From positions 1 to 64,000 of the forward strand of contig DJYF01000050.1 of assembly GCA_002450035.1 (NCBI GenBank): a stretch of 64,000 bases of DNA, in the 5' to 3' direction. Position 1 is the first letter of the stretch. Each line of letters begins with the position of its first letter. The DNA is from Caryophanales bacterium UBA6985 (GTDB taxonomy: Bacteria > Bacillota_I > Bacilli_A > RF39 > UBA660). The notes beneath the pieces were generated by a model that worked only from the letters and a program-made list of their open reading frames with translations, was not told the origin of the DNA and did not search any database. Below, one piece after another: positions 61,133 to 64,000 of the stretch. Position numbers and translations under genes: made by a program.

Positions 61133-61810
61133 CTTTTTAGATTTTTTTTCTAATTTTTTATCAAAGCCGTGAACATATAATGCTTCAGCACCTTTTTTAA
61201 GTCCAAATAATACCATACCTAAACCGGCTATCATAGCAATAGCTGCTTCAACACTAGTTTCTCTACCAGTTTTTGGAGCTGGTGTTGGTGTTGGAGTTGG
61301 TGTTGGTGTTGGTGTTGGAGTTGGTGTAGGTGTTGGAGTTGGTGTAGGTTCTGGAGTTGGAGTTGGCTCTGGTGTTGGCTCTGGTGTAGGTTCTGGAGTA
61401 GGTTCATCAGGAACTAGTCCTTTTTTCTCTTCTTCAGTTTTAATGTTTGGATCCCAATATTGTCCTTCACCTTCTGTATATCCATTATCAGGTGTTACAC
61501 ATTCATTTTCCTTTTCTTTTTCGTTTTCACTTTGATCATTTTCTTCTTTTTGGTTATCATTTTGATTATTTTCTTCAACAACTTCATTATCAACGATTAC
61601 ATCATCTTCTTTGATATCTTCGTATGTAACATCATCACTACTATCATCAGTTACTAATACGTCTCCAACTTGAGCATTATCAGCGTTAACTGATTCATCT
61701 GCAAACGCAGTAATTGAAGAAACAGATATTGCTACACTAGTAGCTAATATAGCTAAAATATTTTTTAATCCTTTTTTACTAATTTTTCTTGAACTAACAA
61801 CTTTTTTCAT
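61127..61810 (-). CDS. Wall-anchored protein with acidic region and PT-repeat stalk (APKTG signal)
   Basis: 227 residues: a basic signal peptide (about 1-37, ending ITAFA), an acidic Asp/Glu/Asn-rich stretch (about 38-110), a short segment with one Cys, and a stalk of PTPEP and PT repeats (about 135-180). The sorting signal APKTGRE follows, then a helix ([16 protein letters not shown]) and a basic tail ([10 protein letters not shown]). There is no folded domain to speak of, so it looks like a spacer or charge-bearing surface coat. It is co-transcribed with the class B sortase just upstream (13 bases), its probable processing enzyme. Confidence 0.82.
   Translation of the reverse strand: MKKVVSSRKISKKGLKNILAILATSVAISVSSITAFADESVNADNAQVGDVLVTDDSSDDVTYEDIKEDDVIVDNEVVEENNQNDNQKEENDQSENEKEKENECVTPDNGYTEGEGQYWDPNIKTEEEKKGLVPDEPTPEPTPEPTPEPTPTPEPTPTPTPTPTPTPTPTPTPTPTPAPKTGRETSVEAAIAMIAGLGMVLFGLKKGAEALYVHGFDKKLEKKSKKR
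61281..61403 (-). repeat. Degenerate hexanucleotide repeat encoding the Pro-Thr stalk
   Basis: About 20 units of GGTGTT and variants (GGAGTT, GGTGTA, GGCTCT, GGTTCT) on the plus strand, coding for PT and PE dipeptides. The central units are nearly identical, so length changes by slippage stay in frame. Confidence 0.9.
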
Positions 61811-61823
61811 TTTAAATCTCCCC

Positions 61824-62786
61824 TTACTTAGTTAGTGATTTACTTTCATCTAAACTTAAATATTGTTTTTTAAATACAACTACTACCGCATATCTAGCAT
61901 TATTATACTCATATGAACAAGTAGATAAAATACCAACCTTATCCCCAAGATTAATATCTACATCTGTTCTAGTAACAGCATTTTCATCTATAAAACTTTT
62001 AAACTGTTCTAAAACAACTTCATCATCTAGATTACGAACTCTAAGATGTTCATCAGTCTCACCTGATGTTATAAATGTACCTACAATTTGCATTGCATAT
62101 ACACTTCCATCTTCTGAATAGTATACACCATAAGGATTCTTATCTAAGAATGATTGATTCTTAAATTTTACTAAATCCCCAAACATTGTTTTGTTTTTCA
62201 TGTTGTGACCAAATATTGTAATTGTTCTATTTTGAACATTCTCACTTGTATCACCTAAAGATAAATCTACTTCATTATCAACATAAATTGTTCCTGCGTA
62301 TAATTCATCTTTGTTTAAACCATGGTGTAAATAGTATTCATTGTCTTCACCTTGAACAACAGGATAATCAATTCTTGTATTAGGTATTTGAATATAACCA
62401 ACTACATCTTGATTCTTTTCGTTTAAACCTTCGAAATCGATATCTAAGAATTGGTATCCATTATCTAATAAATAACTATCTTGTTCTTCAGGTAATATAA
62501 CTGGTTCAGGAATAACCTCTTCTTTGGTAGGTTCTTCCACTTCTTTTTCATTAGTTTCTTCTACCTTTTCAGTTATTTCATTTCCTGAATTAGAAATAAC
62601 TTCACTTTCTACATTTTCAGAATCATCATATTCCTTAACAGTAGCATAACCACCATTAAGAACCTCAGTTTCAATTGTAGATTTAATAACATCACCACCA
62701 AAAGAATATATTGTATATCCTCCAATGGCAATTGCTAAAATAGAAGGTGTTAAACTAACTAATAAACTTTTCTTTTTCTTAGCCAT
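61824..62786 (-). CDS. Class B sortase
   Basis: 320 residues: a basic N-terminus, one membrane helix (about 9-30), an acidic Glu/Val/Pro linker (about 50-105), then the sortase domain. Class B features: IDYPVVQGEDNEYYLHH in short IDYPVVQG, the catalytic His194 in FGHNMKNKTMF, Cys290 in LSTCSYE and Arg298 in NARYAVV. Sortase B enzymes cut NPxTx-type signals and attach proteins to peptidoglycan. The gene downstream encodes an APKTG protein, and an NPKTG protein lies 7 kb away; both are likely substrates. A consensus promoter precedes it. The long acidic linker is unusual. Confidence 0.9.
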   Translation of the reverse strand: MAKKKKSLLVSLTPSILAIAIGGYTIYSFGGDVIKSTIETEVLNGGYATVKEYDDSENVESEVISNSGNEITEKVEETNEKEVEEPTKEEVIPEPVILPEEQDSYLLDNGYQFLDIDFEGLNEKNQDVVGYIQIPNTRIDYPVVQGEDNEYYLHHGLNKDELYAGTIYVDNEVDLSLGDTSENVQNRTITIFGHNMKNKTMFGDLVKFKNQSFLDKNPYGVYYSEDGSVYAMQIVGTFITSGETDEHLRVRNLDDEVVLEQFKSFIDENAVTRTDVDINLGDKVGILSTCSYEYNNARYAVVVVFKKQYLSLDESKSLTK

Positions 62787-62843
62787 GTTACATCACCAAA
62801 ACCCCTTTTGATTCAAGTTCTTCATCCCCTTGAATTGCGTCCT

Positions 62844-62872
62844 ATATTACTACTTTTTACCATTTTTGTCAA
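62844..62872 (-). promoter_or_regulatory. Sortase operon promoter
   Basis: TTGACA (62867-62872), exactly 17 bases, TAATAT (62844-62849) on the minus strand. The leader of about 50 bases contains ATTCAAG / CTTGAAT, a possible 7-bp hairpin ahead of the GGTGAT site. Confidence 0.8.
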
Positions 62873-62904
62873 ATTAGGGTCCTGGTTACACCGTAAAGTA
62901 AAAA

Positions 62905-62923
62905 AAGCACTATTTTAGTGCTT
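62905..62923 (-). terminator. Terminator of the 102-residue gene
   Basis: Stem AAGCACTA / TAGTGCTT with a three-base loop, then TTTTTTT on the minus strand; overlaps the stop region at 62915. Confidence 0.88.
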
Positions 62924-63223
62924 CCTTTTAAGTTCTGCTATCTTTGGCTTAATAAGTAAAACAAGATCCATGGGTCCATTAATTCTATTTAATAGAAGTA
63001 AAGCATCTTGTAAATGTTCTAAATGAGTATATTCTCTTTCCATTTCATAACAAAAGTCATCAAAATCAAAATCTTTAAAACCTGAATCCTTAACATACTC
63101 CATTATATAATTACGTGCATCACTCAACACATATACTTTTCTTGGATATTCATCAAAAGTTTTAATACCTATAAAACCTGAACACATATATTTAATATCA
63201 TCATCGTACTTTATATCATTCAT
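62915..63223 (-). CDS. Small protein of unknown function
   Basis: 102 residues, cytosolic, acidic in the first two thirds (IKYDDDIKY, FKDFDFDDFCYEMEREY) and basic at the end (KPKIAELKRKH). Helical pattern in the second half (HLEHLQDALLLLNRI). The SD is weak (GAAAGA). It lies between the clpB terminator and the sortase operon with its own terminator. No family recognised. Confidence 0.55.
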   Translation of the reverse strand: MNDIKYDDDIKYMCSGFIGIKTFDEYPRKVYVLSDARNYIMEYVKDSGFKDFDFDDFCYEMEREYTHLEHLQDALLLLNRINGPMDLVLLIKPKIAELKRKH

Positions 63224-63260
63224 ATTATCAAATCTTTCTTTTCTTACTTATTTTACCATA

Positions 63261-63294
63261 AAAATAGATAGAATAACTATATTCTATCTATTTT
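63261..63294 (-). terminator. clpB terminator
   Basis: A 14-bp stem (AAAATAGATAGAAT / ATTCTATCTATTTT) with a six-base loop; it covers the last codons and stop at 63277. Confidence 0.85.
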
Positions 63295-64000
63295 AAATGT
63301 TTCCCCTTCAACATCGATAGTTAACTTATCTCCTTCGTGTATTTTTTCACTTAGAAGTTCTTCAGCTATTAAAGTTTCTATATTCTTTGAAATAAATCTC
63401 TTAATTGGTCTTGCACCAAACTCTTTAACATAAGCTTTATCTATAATATAGTCTTTAGCATTCTTAGTTAACTCAATACTTAGTCTCATATGACTTAAGT
63501 GTTTATTAACATCTTTAATTAATCTATCTAGTACTTCATATATAACACTCTTAGAAAGCGAATTAAAGATAACTATTTCATCTATTCTATTAATTAATTC
63601 AGGTCTAAACTTAGATTTTAATATATCCATTACCATATTATCTCTATTATCATTCTTTTCATTATCTAAGATAATATCACTTCCAAGGTTAGAAGTCATA
63701 ATAATAATAGTATTTTTAAAGTCTACAGTTCTTCCTTGACCATCAGTAATTCTACCATCATCAAGTATTTGAAGTAATATATTAAATACATCTTGATGAG
63801 CTTTTTCTATTTCATCAAATAGAATAATAGAATAAGGGTTTCTTCTAACTGCTTCAGTTAATTCTCCACCTTGATCATATCCAACATATCCAGGAGGAGC
63901 ACCAATTAATCTAGAAACATTAAATGATTCCATATATTCAGAACAATCTATTCTTATCATATGACGTTCATCATCAAATAACTCATAAGCAAGAGATTTT
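63277..64000 (-). CDS. clpB: ClpB-type AAA+ disaggregase (partial, C-terminal part)
   Basis: About 240 residues of the second AAA+ module are visible; the frame continues past the right edge (reading KSLAYELFDDERH before MIRIDCSEYME). Seen are the pore loop GAPPGYVGY, Walker B ILFDEIEKAH, sensor 1 in TSNLGSD, the arginine-finger region FRPELINRID and sensor 2 GARPIKRFI. The ClpB-like GSDIIL and lack of a ClpC-type tail favour ClpB, which unfolds aggregated proteins with DnaK. ClpC or ClpE cannot be wholly excluded without the middle domain. Confidence 0.85.
   Translation of the reverse strand, partial: KSLAYELFDDERHMIRIDCSEYMESFNVSRLIGAPPGYVGYDQGGELTEAVRRNPYSIILFDEIEKAHQDVFNILLQILDDGRITDGQGRTVDFKNTIIIMTSNLGSDIILDNEKNDNRDNMVMDILKSKFRPELINRIDEIVIFNSLSKSVIYEVLDRLIKDVNKHLSHMRLSIELTKNAKDYIIDKAYVKEFGARPIKRFISKNIETLIAEELLSEKIHEGDKLTIDVEGETFKIDRI

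Noticed and set aside
61281..61403. CRISPR-like repeat
   Set aside because: Units are six bases without spacers and encode a Pro-Thr stalk in frame.
62787..62843. Riboswitch in the sortase leader
   Set aside because: Only a short 7-bp hairpin is visible in about 50 bases; no known riboswitch core fits.

Overview
The window is AT-rich, densely coded DNA from a low-GC Gram-positive bacterium. Gene order and families match the Bacilli: ybxB-rpoB-rpoC, and a block colinear with Bacillus subtilis yrzL-yrrK-yrzB-yrrL-yrrM-yrrN-yrrO...greA. A cell wall is implied by mraY, mltG, a class B sortase with PKTG substrates, and an OatA-like acyltransferase. TGA is a normal stop, because it terminates genes inside ATGA and GTGA overlaps. 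An uncultured gut Bacilli/Erysipelotrichia-like (RF39-type) lineage is my guess; the sequence alone does not prove it.

Layout. 1-4.3 kb (minus): a tightly coupled operon of a zinc-ribbon membrane protein, a TPM-domain protein, a HAD hydrolase and two flavoproteins. 4.4-11.7 kb (minus): four membrane histidine kinases with receiver domains, arranged as two translationally coupled pairs, each pair with its own terminator. 11.7-18.4 kb: fucO-like dehydrogenase, tRNA-Met, a LysR regulator, coaD with an MBL hydrolase and a PHP protein, a PAP2-like protein, a GT4 glycosyltransferase, and a small zinc-ribbon gene interrupted by TGA. 18.5-21.4 kb (plus): a third kinase pair without receivers. 21.4-26.3 kb: pyk, add, a COG0523 GTPase, ldh and a small unknown gene. 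26.3-35.3 kb: rpoC, rpoB, ybxB and greA. 35.4-45 kb: an aminotransferase-GNAT fusion, wobble-uridine modification genes (trhP, trmR), mltG, a YrzB-like gene, ruvX, ireB, trxA, cvpA and holA. 45-54 kb: tRNA-His, tRNA-Thr and tRNA-Arg among mostly unknown genes, including a transglutaminase-like protein, an internally duplicated protein, a double-SGNH acyltransferase and a HipA-like kinase. 54-63 kb: surface proteins, small membrane proteins, mraY, and a sortase B operon with a PT-stalk substrate. 63.3-64 kb: the 3' end of clpB.

The most interesting system is the three histidine-kinase pairs. In each, the upstream gene (A) keeps the phospho-accepting His but has an eroded ATP-binding domain. 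The downstream gene (B) has a perfect ATP-binding domain, and in two of three pairs it has lost the His (to Lys or Glu). One B protein has also lost its receiver Asp (to Glu). Order, spacing and translational coupling are the same in all three pairs, which suggests obligate heterodimers in which B supplies ATP catalysis and A supplies the phospho-acceptor.

Most promoters I can see are of the extended -10 type (TGnTATAAT). Most terminators are hairpins that overlap the last codons of the gene they end. I found no CRISPR array, insertion sequence, prophage or riboswitch.
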